Below are positions 1 to 9,385 of a DNA stretch of 64,000 nucleotides, in pieces. This DNA comes from Algivirga pacifica (lineage in GTDB: Bacteria > Bacteroidota > Bacteroidia > Cytophagales > Flammeovirgaceae): assembly GCF_039543525.1 (NCBI RefSeq), contig NZ_BAABJX010000052.1, forward strand, positions 124,001 through 188,000. The letters run 5' to 3'. Every line of letters begins with the position of its first letter. Position 1 is the stretch's first letter. Below the pieces are notes generated by a model. It worked only from the letters and a program-made list of their open reading frames with translations. It was not told the origin of the DNA and ran no database searches. A program made the translations under genes and the position numbers.

Positions 1-859
1 AGAAGATGCGAAGGCACATTGGGACCTGATCGACCAATATGATATTATTGATTTTGAGTTAGGGAATAAAGTAACCGGAGCAGGTTTTCCATTCTATAAA
101 GGAAAAGGTGCCCGTTTGCAACGTGCGTTGGTGAGTTTCTTCCTGGATGAGGCCGTTGATAATGGTTATATGGAAGTACAACCTCCTATCGTGATCAATG
201 AAGCTTCAGGAATCGGTACAGGACAGCTTCCTGATAAGGAAGGACAGATGTACCATATTGAGAACCACGACTTCTATTTGATTCCTACAGCCGAGGTGCC
301 GATTACAAACATGTATCGTGATGTGATTCTAGAAGAAAAAGACCTTCCTCAAAAGGTTGCTGGTTTTACGCCTTGTTTCCGTCGTGAAGCTGGAAACTGG
401 GGAGCACACGTAAGAGGGTTGAACCGTTTGCACCAATTTGATAAAGTAGAGCTGGTACGCATCGAGAAGCCGGAAGATTCTTATCAAGTATTGGACGAGA
501 TGTGTGCGCATGTAGAAGGGTTGTTGCAAAAGCTAGAATTACCTTATCGTAAGTTGCTATTGTGCGGAGGAGATATTAGTTTTAACGCTGCCCTTTGCTA
601 CGATATGGAAGTGTGGTCTGCAGGACAGGGACGCTGGTTGGAAGTAAGTTCTGTGAGTAATTTTGAGAACTATCAGGCAAACCGCTTAAAACTGCGTTAT
701 AGAGATGGTAAGCAGACACGTTTGTTGCATACACTAAATGGTAGTGCTTTGGCATTACCAAGAATTTTGGCCGCTATCTTGGAAAATAACCAAACGCCAG
801 AGGGCATCAAAATTCCTAAGGTATTGCACAAATACACAGGTTTTGAGATCATTGACTAA
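1..859 (+). CDS. serS: Seryl-tRNA synthetase, 3' part (5' end outside window)
   Basis: This enzyme charges tRNA-Ser with serine in the cytoplasm. The first full codon begins at base 2, and about 285 C-terminal residues are visible. They cover the class II synthetase core. Motif 2 is seen as FRREAGNWG followed by RGLNRLHQFDKVE. Motif 3 is seen as NGSALALPRILAAILEN near the C-terminus. The TAEVPITN segment typical of SerRS serine recognition is also present. The N-terminal coiled-coil tRNA-binding arm would lie upstream of the window. The frame is open from the left edge, so the gene is partial only because of the window. The next gene, rpsT, has its own promoter. Identification is firm from family motifs. 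Confidence 0.97.
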   Translation, partial: EDAKAHWDLIDQYDIIDFELGNKVTGAGFPFYKGKGARLQRALVSFFLDEAVDNGYMEVQPPIVINEASGIGTGQLPDKEGQMYHIENHDFYLIPTAEVPITNMYRDVILEEKDLPQKVAGFTPCFRREAGNWGAHVRGLNRLHQFDKVELVRIEKPEDSYQVLDEMCAHVEGLLQKLELPYRKLLLCGGDISFNAALCYDMEVWSAGQGRWLEVSSVSNFENYQANRLKLRYRDGKQTRLLHTLNGSALALPRILAAILENNQTPEGIKIPKVLHKYTGFEIID

Positions 860-910
860 GAATTTCTTAGGAATATTTATAGATATATACAGGATTACCT
901 TGACAAAACT

Positions 911-942
911 TTTGCTTTATTGATCAGAATGTCATAGTTTTG
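911..942 (+). promoter_or_regulatory. Bacteroidota-type promoter for rpsT
   Basis: TTTG at 911-914 and TAGTTTTG at 935-942 are separated by 20 bases. This matches the Bacteroidota housekeeping sigma pattern (TTTG, then TAnnTTTG). The rpsT start follows 68 bases later, leaving a short AT-rich leader. Confidence 0.6.
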
Positions 943-1009
943 CATTCCGTTTTGAAGGGTGTATATAGTTAATACATTTAAGTAAGAATTATTTTTAATT
1001 TTATATAAA

Positions 1010-1261
1010 ATGGCTAATCATAAATCTGCGAAGAAAAGAATTCGTTCGAATGAGGCGAAACGTCTAAGAAATAGATATCAGTTGAAAACTACTCGTACGT
1101 TCATTAAAAAACTAAGAGCGGCAACTGATAAAGCAGAGGCAGAAGAGCTTTTGAAAAAAGTTTCGTCTATGTTGGATAAATTGGCAAAGAAAAATATTAT
1201 CCACAAAAATAACGCTGCCAACAAAAAATCTAAATTGACTAGATTTGTAAACAGCATCTAA
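1010..1261 (+). CDS. rpsT: 30S ribosomal protein S20
   Basis: S20 is a small basic primary binder of 16S rRNA in the 30S subunit. The 83-residue product starts MANHKSAKKRIRSNEAKR, the classic S20 N-terminus, and is rich in Lys and Arg throughout, as expected for a helical rRNA-binding protein. Length equals the usual 80-90 residues. The gene stands alone between serS and ytxJ, with its own promoter upstream and a strong hairpin terminator 27 bases downstream. Nothing unusual is seen in the coding region. Confidence 0.98.
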   Translation: MANHKSAKKRIRSNEAKRLRNRYQLKTTRTFIKKLRAATDKAEAEELLKKVSSMLDKLAKKNIIHKNNAANKKSKLTRFVNSI

Positions 1262-1287
1262 TCCTTTTTACGAGGAGAAAGATATAC

Positions 1288-1322
1288 AACCGGATTCTAC
1301 TATGTTAGAGTCCGGTTTTTTT
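1288..1322 (+). terminator. Rho-independent terminator after rpsT
   Basis: A nine-pair stem (CCGGATTCT with AGAGTCCGG, one G-U pair as RNA) is followed directly by a run of seven T. Confidence 0.85.
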
Positions 1323-1352
1323 ATATCCGATAATTTACAAAAAAGAGGTCTT

Positions 1353-1392
1353 TGTGTAGGCTCTTGCCTCATATGTGTAGACCCTTACCTCA
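1353..1392. repeat. Imperfect direct repeat, two 19-bp units
   Basis: Units at 1353-1371 and 1374-1392 both begin TGTGTAG and end CCTCA. They agree at 16 of 19 positions and are spaced 21 bp apart. They lie in the rpsT-ytxJ gap, upstream of the likely ytxJ promoter. Function is unknown. Confidence 0.5.
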
Positions 1393-1442
1393 CGGCAAGG
1401 GTTCGCTTATTCCCTGAACATTATCAGTCAACAAAGAGTTAT

Positions 1443-1450
1443 TATCTTTG
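1443..1450 (+). promoter_or_regulatory. -7 element TATCTTTG upstream of ytxJ
   Basis: A perfect TAnnTTTG match 66 bases before the ytxJ start. No clear TTG was seen at the -33 position, so confidence is moderate. Confidence 0.45.
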
Positions 1451-1515
1451 TGTCTATACATTACATAAAAACAACTACAATAGGTCTGCAGCGAAGACCA
1501 AAAAATAAATAAGTT

Positions 1516-1845
1516 ATGGATTGGAATAGTTTGACGTCAGTTGAGCAACTGCAAGAAATCAAGGAAATATCAAAAAATGAGAAGGTATTGATCTTTAAGC
1601 ACAGTACCCGTTGTTCTATAAGTGCTATGGCTTTGAATCGCCTGGAGAGAGCCTGGAAAGAAGAGACCCCCATAAAGCCTTATCTATTAGATTTGATTAG
1701 CTACAGGGATGTTTCTAATCAGGTAGCTCAAGAGTTTGCGGTTGATCATCAGTCTCCACAGGTATTGGTGATTGAGAATGGGATTTGTGTCTATGACACC
1801 TCACATATGGGAATCAGTTATAATGCAGTGGTAGCCGCTCACTAA
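1516..1845 (+). CDS. ytxJ: YtxJ-type bacilliredoxin (bacillithiol system redox protein)
   Basis: The 109-residue protein has a thioredoxin-like fold pattern with a single active cysteine in FKHSTRCSIS (Cys33), matching the monothiol YtxJ family. Family members are thought to reduce bacillithiol-protein mixed disulfides in the cytoplasm. The cis-Pro region is visible as HQSPQVLVI. The strongest support is context: bshA, the first enzyme of bacillithiol synthesis, starts 41 bases downstream on the same strand, so the pair probably forms one transcript. The bshB and bshC partners are not in this window. Confidence 0.88.
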   Translation: MDWNSLTSVEQLQEIKEISKNEKVLIFKHSTRCSISAMALNRLERAWKEETPIKPYLLDLISYRDVSNQVAQEFAVDHQSPQVLVIENGICVYDTSHMGISYNAVVAAH

Positions 1846-1886
1846 TTTAATTTTGGTGACCGGCGTTTACTTACTAAAAAGCACTT

Positions 1887-3032
1887 ATGAAACTTAAAAT
1901 AGGTATTGTTTGCTATCCCACTTATGGCGGAAGTGGAGTAGTAGCAACAGAGCTGGGAAAAGCACTGGCGGAGACAGGTCGTTATGATGTTCATTTTATA
2001 ACGTATAATCAGCCTACGCGCCTGGATTTTTTCAATGAAAATCTTTTTTATCATAAAGTAGATATTCGTACATATCCTTTGTTTAAGTACCCTCCTTATG
2101 AGCTAGCATTGGCCAGTAGTATGGTGAATGTTGTACGGAATGAGAAACTGGATTTATTGCATGTACATTATGCAATTCCTCATGCCTCGGCCGCTTATAT
2201 GGCAAAGCAAATCCTGAAAAGTGAGGGCTATGATATTCCATTTGTGACCACTTTACATGGTACAGATATTACCTTAGTAGGAAAAGAGGAGACGTTTGAG
2301 CCAGTAGTTTCTTTTAGTATAAATGAATCAGATGGTGTAACGGCAGTGTCAGATAGCTTAAAGCAGGAGACACATGAATACTTTGGAATACGGGATACAA
2401 CCGATATTAAGGTTATCCATAACTTTATTGACTTGGACCGTTTCCGTAAGCACCCTAAAGACCATTTCAAGAAAGCGATTTGCCCCAACGGAGAAAAGTT
2501 GATTATTCACATTTCTAATATGAGAAAGGTGAAAAGGGCGGCAGATGTGATTGAAGTGTTTAAGAAAGTATCTAAGGAGGTGCCAGCCAAGTTATTGATG
2601 GTGGGAGATGGCCCTGAACGTACACACTTGGAAGAGATGTGTTATGAGTGCCAAATCTGTGGAGATGTTCGCTTCCTTGGAAAACTAGAACAGATTGAGG
2701 AAGTATTATCTGTGGCAGATCTTTTTGTGATGCCTTCCGAAAAAGAGAGCTTTGGATTGGCTGCCTTGGAGGCAATGGCTTGTGAGGTACCTGTAATCTC
2801 ATCGAACGCAGGAGGACTTCCTGAACTAAATATTAATGGGGTAACCGGCTTTATGAGTGAAGTGGGAGATGTAGAGGATATGGCCAAAAATGCCATTCAT
2901 ATTTTGCAGGATGAGAATTTAGCGACCTTTAAGGCTAATGCACTTAAGAGAGCGCAAGAATTTGAAATTTCGAATATTAGGCCTAAGTATGAAGCCTTGT
3001 ATGAGGAAGTGATGGCGAAGTACAGAAAGTAA
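1887..3032 (+). CDS. bshA: N-acetyl-alpha-D-glucosaminyl L-malate synthase BshA
   Basis: BshA is a GT4 glycosyltransferase that joins GlcNAc from UDP-GlcNAc to L-malate, the first step of bacillithiol synthesis. The 381 residues match the family length. The N-terminus reads IGIVCYPTYGGSGVVATELG, the signature of BshA. The C-terminal GT-B half carries the donor-binding EX7E segment in EKESFGLAALEAMACEVPV, followed by SSNAGGLPE. The gene follows ytxJ by 41 bases and probably shares its transcript. A perfect 18-bp inverted repeat lies just downstream and may mark the transcript end. Confidence 0.95.
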   Translation: MKLKIGIVCYPTYGGSGVVATELGKALAETGRYDVHFITYNQPTRLDFFNENLFYHKVDIRTYPLFKYPPYELALASSMVNVVRNEKLDLLHVHYAIPHASAAYMAKQILKSEGYDIPFVTTLHGTDITLVGKEETFEPVVSFSINESDGVTAVSDSLKQETHEYFGIRDTTDIKVIHNFIDLDRFRKHPKDHFKKAICPNGEKLIIHISNMRKVKRAADVIEVFKKVSKEVPAKLLMVGDGPERTHLEEMCYECQICGDVRFLGKLEQIEEVLSVADLFVMPSEKESFGLAALEAMACEVPVISSNAGGLPELNINGVTGFMSEVGDVEDMAKNAIHILQDENLATFKANALKRAQEFEISNIRPKYEALYEEVMAKYRK

Positions 3033-3040
3033 TATACCAC

Positions 3041-3088
3041 TTATTGGTTATCGCTTATTGTTTATAGACGATAAGCGATAACCAATAA
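3041..3088. repeat. Perfect 18-bp inverted repeat, heptad-like ATAAGCG family
   Basis: Arms at 3041-3058 and 3071-3088 are perfectly complementary around a 12-base loop. The right arm reads in heptads ATAAGCG, ATAACCA. Related heptads recur at 39060-39094 and 48959-48986. No T-run follows, so it is not a canonical terminator, although it sits just after bshA. Confidence 0.75.
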
Positions 3089-3134
3089 ATACACCCTTAA
3101 TACGTAACCCAACGAATACGACCAACGATTACTC

Positions 3135-4037
3135 ATGAAAAAAAATGTATTAATTACTGGAGGTACTGGCTTGTTAGGGCAGGCTATTACAGATATTTTG
3201 CTAAATAAGGGGTACAGTGTTAGTTACCTCTCCCGAAAGGCAAGAACGGGCGATAAGGTTAAATACTATCAATGGGACCCAGAGAAAGGGATGATAGATC
3301 CTGAAGCAATTCAACAAGCCCATTATATTATTCATTTGGCAGGAGCTAATGTAGGAGGACAACGATGGACAGAAGCTTATAAGGCGAAGATCGTTAATAG
3401 TAGGGTGCAATCCGGAAAATTATTGTCTGACAAGCTAAAGGAGTTAGATCATCAGGTAGAAGCATTTATTTCAGCCTCAGCAGTAGGGTATTACGGGCAT
3501 ACAGGAGGTCAGCTGATCACAGAGAGTGCTGAGGCAGGGAGCGACTTTCTGGCAGGGGTTTGTGTAGCTTGGGAAAAATCTACACAGCCTATTGTCGATC
3601 AAGGCATTCGGGGCGTATGGATTCGTATAGGAGTGGTACTAGCAGAAGGAGGAGGCGCTTTAGCTAAGATGGTGTTACCTGTGAAGTATATGGTAGGATC
3701 TCCTTTAGGTTCAGGCAAACAGTATGTGTCCTGGATACATATTGAGGATATAGCACGTCTTTTTGTGTTTGCCCTGGAGAATGAGCAAATGAAAGGAGTA
3801 TATAATGGGGCAGCACCTATCCCTGTCACCAATAAGGAATTAACAGAAACAATAGCTAAAGTATTGGGAAGACCCATACTTTTACCTAATGTGCCGGAAT
3901 TTGCTTTACGACTTTTATTGGGGGAGCAAGCGGATATCGTATTGAAAGGCTGTAAGGTGTATACAGGGAAAATTAAGCATCAAGGCTTTACGTTTAAACA
4001 TCCTGACTTGCAAGAAGCATTAAAAGGTTTGCTTTAA
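3135..4037 (+). CDS. TIGR01777-family NAD(P)-binding epimerase/oxidoreductase
   Basis: This 300-residue protein belongs to the atypical SDR group that includes E. coli YfcH and SDR39U1. The Rossmann glycine motif is TGGTGLLGQAI near residue 8. The family segments HLAGANVGGQRW (about residues 67-78) and SASAVGYYG (about 113-121) are clear, as is a C-terminal DUF1731-like tail. The substrate of the family is not settled, so no gene symbol is given. The gene converges on hemA, and the two share a symmetrical terminator. Confidence 0.88.
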   Translation: MKKNVLITGGTGLLGQAITDILLNKGYSVSYLSRKARTGDKVKYYQWDPEKGMIDPEAIQQAHYIIHLAGANVGGQRWTEAYKAKIVNSRVQSGKLLSDKLKELDHQVEAFISASAVGYYGHTGGQLITESAEAGSDFLAGVCVAWEKSTQPIVDQGIRGVWIRIGVVLAEGGGALAKMVLPVKYMVGSPLGSGKQYVSWIHIEDIARLFVFALENEQMKGVYNGAAPIPVTNKELTETIAKVLGRPILLPNVPEFALRLLLGEQADIVLKGCKVYTGKIKHQGFTFKHPDLQEALKGLL

Positions 4038-4067
4038 AAAAGGAGATGGCTGCAGCCATCTCCTTTT
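4035..4067. terminator. Bidirectional terminator between epimerase and hemA
   Basis: A near-perfect palindrome centred on GGCTGCAGCC has GGAGATGG and CCATCTCC arms flanked by A- and T-tracts. It therefore gives a stem plus T-run on either strand, ending both convergent genes. Confidence 0.88.
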
Positions 4068-4070
4068 TAT

Positions 4071-5336
4071 TTATTTCTTTGTTGTATTCGTCTTTTCAAG
4101 GTCAAACAAGTCATGCAAGACCTCTGCGAGTGTATTGGCCTCATCCCTTTTACATGCTGCTTTGAGCTGTAGAACAGGAATTTTAATGATCTTGTTCATG
4201 ATATTCATTGTGATCTTTTCCACTTTATCCGCTTCGTCTTCCGAAAGACTTTTCAAGTGCTTACGGATTTCTTCTTGGCGGATCTGCTCTAAAGAGTTTT
4301 TCAGCTTTTGTATTGTAGGGGAGAAAACCATCTCCTGTGCCCATTGACTAAATTCTGTCAATGTCTCTTCAATGATATTTTTTACGTGAGGAACGGCTTT
4401 TTTACGTTTTTCTAAAGCCTTATCCGCTCGGTTGTTGATGTCATCTACCGTGTAGACCAAAACGCCAGGGATTTGTTCTACCTCGTGAGCTACAGAGCGA
4501 GGGACTGAGAGATCTACAAAGCACTTAAATGCAAGAATATCCATCTCATTGACACGCTCTTTATGGAAGAAGTCTGGAACAGCTACTGAGGAAATAATAA
4601 CATCAGCTTCCTTAGAAGCATGCCACACATGACTGAAGTCGATCGCTTCAAAGCCACATTCTTCGGCTAAAGCTTCTGCCTTGGAGAAGGTTCTGTTACA
4701 GATTTGTACGTCTGTAATATCTGTATTCAATAAGTTGCGGACTACATCTTCCCCAATTTCACCTACGCCTACGACCAATATCTTAGGCTGGTGGATGTCA
4801 TTGGTCAGTTCTTCCACCATTTCAACAGCTGCATAGGATACAGAGGCCGCTCCGTCACGGAAGGCAGTCTCTTGAGCTACGCGTTTGTTGGTATAGAAAA
4901 TACTGTGCATCAATCGGTGAAGGAAAGGTCCTGCCATATCGGCATCAGCACTTTGTTGGTAAGAGCGTTTCACTTGATTGGAGATTTGTATATCTCCAAC
5001 AACCTGAGATTCCAAGCCCATAGAAACACTGAACAGATGCCATAGTGCTTCCTGTGGATCGGTGATATTAGCGAAAAGATCTGTAGCGTCTTCTGAAGGA
5101 ATCCCTTTTTGTACACACAAAAGTTTGATTAAGGGTATGGAAAGGTCTTCAGAAGCAGAGTAATAAACTTCTGTACGGTTACAGGTAGAAACAATCAGGG
5201 CTTCTTGTATGCCGATGGTCTCTTTTATCTTTAACAATACGTCTGCATATTCCCCTTCCTGTATGGAAAATTGCCCCCTGATTTCCAGCGGTGCGGTTTT
5301 ATATGAAAGGGAAATGGCTTTAAAGTTGTTTTGCAT
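4071..5336 (-). CDS. hemA: Glutamyl-tRNA reductase
   Basis: HemA reduces glutamyl-tRNA to glutamate-1-semialdehyde with NADPH, the first committed step of tetrapyrrole synthesis in the C5 pathway. The 421 residues fit the family. The catalytic cysteine is Cys52 in STCNRTEVY. The NADPH-binding glycine motif is VVGVGEIGEDVVRN near residue 190. A helical dimerisation region occupies the last 110 residues. The N-terminal ISLSYKTAPLEIR segment is also typical. The gene is transcribed alone from a 612-bp AT-rich divergent spacer shared with the histidine kinase. Heme-uptake genes lie 18 kb away, so the cell can both make and probably import heme. Confidence 0.97.
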   Translation of the reverse strand: MQNNFKAISLSYKTAPLEIRGQFSIQEGEYADVLLKIKETIGIQEALIVSTCNRTEVYYSASEDLSIPLIKLLCVQKGIPSEDATDLFANITDPQEALWHLFSVSMGLESQVVGDIQISNQVKRSYQQSADADMAGPFLHRLMHSIFYTNKRVAQETAFRDGAASVSYAAVEMVEELTNDIHQPKILVVGVGEIGEDVVRNLLNTDITDVQICNRTFSKAEALAEECGFEAIDFSHVWHASKEADVIISSVAVPDFFHKERVNEMDILAFKCFVDLSVPRSVAHEVEQIPGVLVYTVDDINNRADKALEKRKKAVPHVKNIIEETLTEFSQWAQEMVFSPTIQKLKNSLEQIRQEEIRKHLKSLSEDEADKVEKITMNIMNKIIKIPVLQLKAACKRDEANTLAEVLHDLFDLEKTNTTKK

Positions 5337-5948
5337 TGCCTAAGCGTTTAAAAAACAGTTTCTGTCAATGATCATGGCTTCCTTGGATGTTTTACGTATA
5401 TCTTCTTACATTCCTTGTGTTCATACAGTACAAAATGTAAGGTGATATCACGTAGTATACAATAATGCCAATGATTATCCTGTAAACCAATGATCTTCCT
5501 CAATAGATAAAGATGAGGAATGTCAGAACTTCACTGACGAATGTTTTTCCATTAGAAAACGATTAAACTTTGAGAAGTGACAAATTTAATTAAATATATC
5601 CTGAATATTAACCTTTTATAGGAGCTTCCTGTTCAAAAAAAAGGATTTTTCACAGATTTAAGCACACAGATGTTATTTTAAGGGGTAAGAAACACTTATT
5701 GCATTGGTAATATTTTTAGATATTAATTGTGATAAATCCTTCTGAATTAATTTTTTACTAAATAACTGTACTGTAAATGCCAAATAATATTGGTATATTA
5801 CTTTACATGTTCAAGTATGTTATCCTGATCCTTACAGGAAACTTAAATTAAAGAGTAAAAAACTTTTAATCGGAATAGTATAGGGTTTGTCCTCTCACTT
5901 ACAATTAACTATCACACTTCAAAAGGCCTAATTTGTTATTAGTACGTA
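5337..5948. other. 612-bp AT-rich divergent intergenic region
   Basis: This spacer separates divergent hemA and the hybrid kinase gene and must hold both promoters. A TAAATTTG element on the minus strand (5581-5588) fits the -7 consensus but lacks a partner. No coding frame of useful length, strong hairpin or tandem repeat is visible. Confidence 0.5.
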
Positions 5949-8900
5949 ATGAATCGCACAGAACACCATCAGATTAAAAACCAGTTGGCGGCATTGTCTG
6001 CTCGTTTGCAGCGCTTGAATCATTCATTGAGTGAAGAACCTTCTGCGGAAGAAACAACCGTAGCCTGTAATCCAAGATTGCTAAAAGAGCTTTCTGATGA
6101 ACTGATGGAGTTATCAGGGAGTTTACAGGCTTCTGATAACTTATATTATCGTTTGCGTGAAGGTGATATGGCAGTCGTCTGTTGCGACAGAGAGGGGGAG
6201 GTTGTGGCTGCTAACCATGCTTTTGAGCAACTGAGCTTATTGAAGGAAGATGCGATTAAAGGGTATGCATTTAAGCAACTATTTGAGGTAGGTGCTAGCC
6301 AAACTCCTGACTTTTCCCAAGATTTTTTTATTTACAAAGCAAAGCTTAAAGGCCCTTTTCAACAGCCTTATGTCAGTGTGCGAGGAATGAAAGATCAGGA
6401 ACTGACGGTCCTATTGATAGAAAATATTACTTCTTATGTTCTGGCAGCTGAAAAATATACTCGGGACGATCAGGAATTAAAAGAGTTCTTCTCTCAATCC
6501 AGTGATTTTATTATTGTTTTTGATGAGCAAGGAAATATTCTGTTTGCCAATGACTCTTGTAGCAGTGGCTTGGGAATCATGGAAGGGGATATGCTGGAAC
6601 AGAATCTTTTTGAGCTTCTCCTAGAGAAGGACAAAGGGACGTTTGAGAAGCTTTTAGAAAGGGTGGTTGAAACAAACCAATCTAGTTTCCTGGATATTCG
6701 TATGAAGGGAAAGGACAAGGTCTTTAGCCTGCGTGGACATGTGGCTTGCAAGAAATCTTATAACATGAAGCAGCCGAATGTCTTCCGTATGTTTTTGGTA
6801 GACATGACGGATAAGCTGATGACGGAAGAGGCGATGGATCGCAGTAAATCCCGTTTGGAGGCAATGTTTGAGAGTGGAGAGCAATTGAAATGGGTAATTA
6901 ATCCTCATGGACGATTTGTGAAGGTCAATCACAAGTTTCAGCAATACATGCTATCGTTGGGGACGCTGATTAATAAAAACGATTTTGTTTACCATCTAAA
7001 GAATATTAGAAGACCACAGATTAACTTTTGGGAAAGACGGTATGTAAAAGCCTTCAAAGGTGAAAATCTGAAGTTTGAATGGAGTACGCGTAATGCCGAT
7101 GGCTCCGAAAAGTGGTTAGAAGTACAGCTTAGTCCCGTTCGTTATAAGGATGATAGTATCAGGGAAGTATATGCCGTAGCGACAGATGTGACCGAGCGAA
7201 AAGTTTTGGAAACCAAACTGAAAGAGAGTGAAGGGGTTTTCCGAACCATCTTCCAGTCCTTGAAAGATGTGGTTTACTTCAAGGCTGATATGGAAGGAAA
7301 TATATTGATGATTTCTCCTTCTATCTATGAGATGCTCGGAGTAACAGAAGAAGATGCTTTGAGCAAGAAGTTGACAGATTTCTATTTGGATAAGAAATCC
7401 CTGAAAGAAGAGGTTTATCCTGAGCTGAAGAAAAATAAAATCGTCAAAGATTCTTTACATCCAGTAAGAAATAAAGTGACTGGAGAAGAGAAGTATATCT
7501 CTTTGACCTTCTGGTTATCAAAGACCGAGAATGATAATTGGGAGATTCAAGGAGTAGCGAAGGACGTAACCGAATGGAAAAAGCTGAAAGATAGCTTAGA
7601 AGATGAACGTAATAAGGCGATAGATGTCAATGAGGTGCGCCGATTGTTCCTTTCTAAGATGAGTCATGAGATGCGTACACCGCTGAATGGAATTATGGGA
7701 GAGCTGCAACTACTGCAAGATACTCATTTACAGTTGGAGCAGGTCAAACATATGGAGACGATTATGACCACGACCATGACGCTGCAGCAGATTATTGATG
7801 ATATACTTGATCTATCCAAGATAGAAGCAGAGATGATGGATCTTAACTTGAGGCCTGTCAACCTGATGTATACCATGGATAAGATTCATGAGGTGAATGT
7901 AACAGCAGCACGTGCAAAGGGAGTTGAATTTAAAATCACCTTTAATCGTCAGCCTACTGAAATCTTCATGATTGATGAACTGCGCTTTATACAGATCTTG
8001 AATAACCTGGTGAGTAATGCAATTAAGTATACTCCAGAGGGAGAGGTGCATGTGCAGGTAATTTGTTCTCCTAAGTTTACGAACAGCCGTCGTTGGGTAT
8101 TTTATGTTAGTGTAAAAGATACTGGAGTAGGAATTAGTGAGGCCGACATGGAGAAACTATTTGATCCTTATACAAGGGTCAATCATCCTTATTCCAAGAC
8201 GCTTAAGGGAACAGGTTTGGGCTTGCCTATTGCGAGGGAACTGGCTGTTTTGATGGGTGGAGAATTAGGGGTTGATTCTGTAGAGGGAGAAGGAAGTACA
8301 TTTTGGTTTTCTATTGAGGCAGATACTACTACTCAGGAAGAAACCAATAAGCCTTCTAAAATAGGCAATGTATTTACGCATTGTTTTGTTGAAGCTCCTA
8401 AATTACTGTTTGTCGATGATTTTAAAACGAACCGACATATAGGACGAAGTATACTATTGAAGTTGGGATGTGAAGTGGATGAGGCTGCGGATGGACAGCA
8501 GGCAGTGGAAAAAGCCTTGAGCAAGGATTATGATCTCATATTTATGGATATACAGATGCCTGTGATGAATGGGTTGGAAGCCACCGCAAAAATCCATGAA
8601 GTACGTCCAGATTGGAAGATTCCTATTATTGCCTTAACGGCTTTCACGATGGAAGAGGAAATCCAGGAGTTCTTGGATGCAGGCTTAGATGATGTGCTTC
8701 CTAAACCTATTGATACACCGCGTATGGTCGAGTGCTTATTGGAGCATTTGAATAGAGGAGAAAAGCAGTTTGAGATGAAGGAGCGGGAGGCTTCTGTTAT
8801 TGTCGATGTACCGAAGCCAGTTAAAAAATCCTATGCTCTCAATAAAGATTTATTAGGAGAGGATGGTAGTGTGGTAATACAGATCTCTTTTCCACAACAA

Positions 8901-9203
8901 CTGAGCAAGTATGGAGGTGAAGAGCTAATAGCCATGTCTTACGAAGAGTTCTGTCAGGATATAGAAGTCTTGTTCCAACATATTGAAAAAGGATTGGAAG
9001 AGGAAGACCTGGAAGGAATTCGTGGGGATATGCATACGATTAAAGGAGCTGCTGCCCAACTAGGAATAGTAAAGTTATCGGAGAAAGCCCGTATTGGGGA
9101 GCAGAAGCTAAAAGCTGAAAATGCCAGTGACTTGCGAGAGGATTTTCTGGCTATCCGTAGAGCCTTTGAAGAGTTTAAGCAAGTATTGGAAGAATGGAAA
9201 TAG
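5949..9203 (+). CDS. Multi-PAS hybrid sensor histidine kinase with receiver and Hpt domains
   Basis: This 1084-residue soluble sensor carries a whole phosphorelay in one chain. Four PAS-like segments occupy about residues 65-165, 178-290, 300-415 and 425-545. The kinase core follows: H-box KMSHEMRTPLN with His573, N-box NNLVSNAIKYTPEG near 685-698, G1 DTGVGIS near 724 and G2 GTGLGLPIA near 754. A receiver domain follows with phospho-acceptor Asp867 in FMDIQMPVMNG and Lys919. A C-terminal Hpt domain has His1029 in MHTIKGAAAQLG. No transmembrane segment is evident, so it senses a cytoplasmic signal. A single-domain receiver is encoded next on the same strand and is the obvious output partner. 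The signal is unknown. Confidence 0.95.
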   Translation: MNRTEHHQIKNQLAALSARLQRLNHSLSEEPSAEETTVACNPRLLKELSDELMELSGSLQASDNLYYRLREGDMAVVCCDREGEVVAANHAFEQLSLLKEDAIKGYAFKQLFEVGASQTPDFSQDFFIYKAKLKGPFQQPYVSVRGMKDQELTVLLIENITSYVLAAEKYTRDDQELKEFFSQSSDFIIVFDEQGNILFANDSCSSGLGIMEGDMLEQNLFELLLEKDKGTFEKLLERVVETNQSSFLDIRMKGKDKVFSLRGHVACKKSYNMKQPNVFRMFLVDMTDKLMTEEAMDRSKSRLEAMFESGEQLKWVINPHGRFVKVNHKFQQYMLSLGTLINKNDFVYHLKNIRRPQINFWERRYVKAFKGENLKFEWSTRNADGSEKWLEVQLSPVRYKDDSIREVYAVATDVTERKVLETKLKESEGVFRTIFQSLKDVVYFKADMEGNILMISPSIYEMLGVTEEDALSKKLTDFYLDKKSLKEEVYPELKKNKIVKDSLHPVRNKVTGEEKYISLTFWLSKTENDNWEIQGVAKDVTEWKKLKDSLEDERNKAIDVNEVRRLFLSKMSHEMRTPLNGIMGELQLLQDTHLQLEQVKHMETIMTTTMTLQQIIDDILDLSKIEAEMMDLNLRPVNLMYTMDKIHEVNVTAARAKGVEFKITFNRQPTEIFMIDELRFIQILNNLVSNAIKYTPEGEVHVQVICSPKFTNSRRWVFYVSVKDTGVGISEADMEKLFDPYTRVNHPYSKTLKGTGLGLPIARELAVLMGGELGVDSVEGEGSTFWFSIEADTTTQEETNKPSKIGNVFTHCFVEAPKLLFVDDFKTNRHIGRSILLKLGCEVDEAADGQQAVEKALSKDYDLIFMDIQMPVMNGLEATAKIHEVRPDWKIPIIALTAFTMEEEIQEFLDAGLDDVLPKPIDTPRMVECLLEHLNRGEKQFEMKEREASVIVDVPKPVKKSYALNKDLLGEDGSVVIQISFPQQLSKYGGEELIAMSYEEFCQDIEVLFQHIEKGLEEEDLEGIRGDMHTIKGAAAQLGIVKLSEKARIGEQKLKAENASDLREDFLAIRRAFEEFKQVLEEWK

Positions 9204-9385
9204 GACCAATGTGATAGAAAATGGAAATATTAGTTTTTTTTGAGTCTAATATTTTACATATATTAATATTAAATACCATCTTCGTAAGAAGTGACACCTT
9301 TTAAACAACCCATAAAATGAGATGAAGGTGAGCTTGTCTCTTTGCAAACATTTTCTCTCAGATTGAAAACTAAAACACCAGTATT

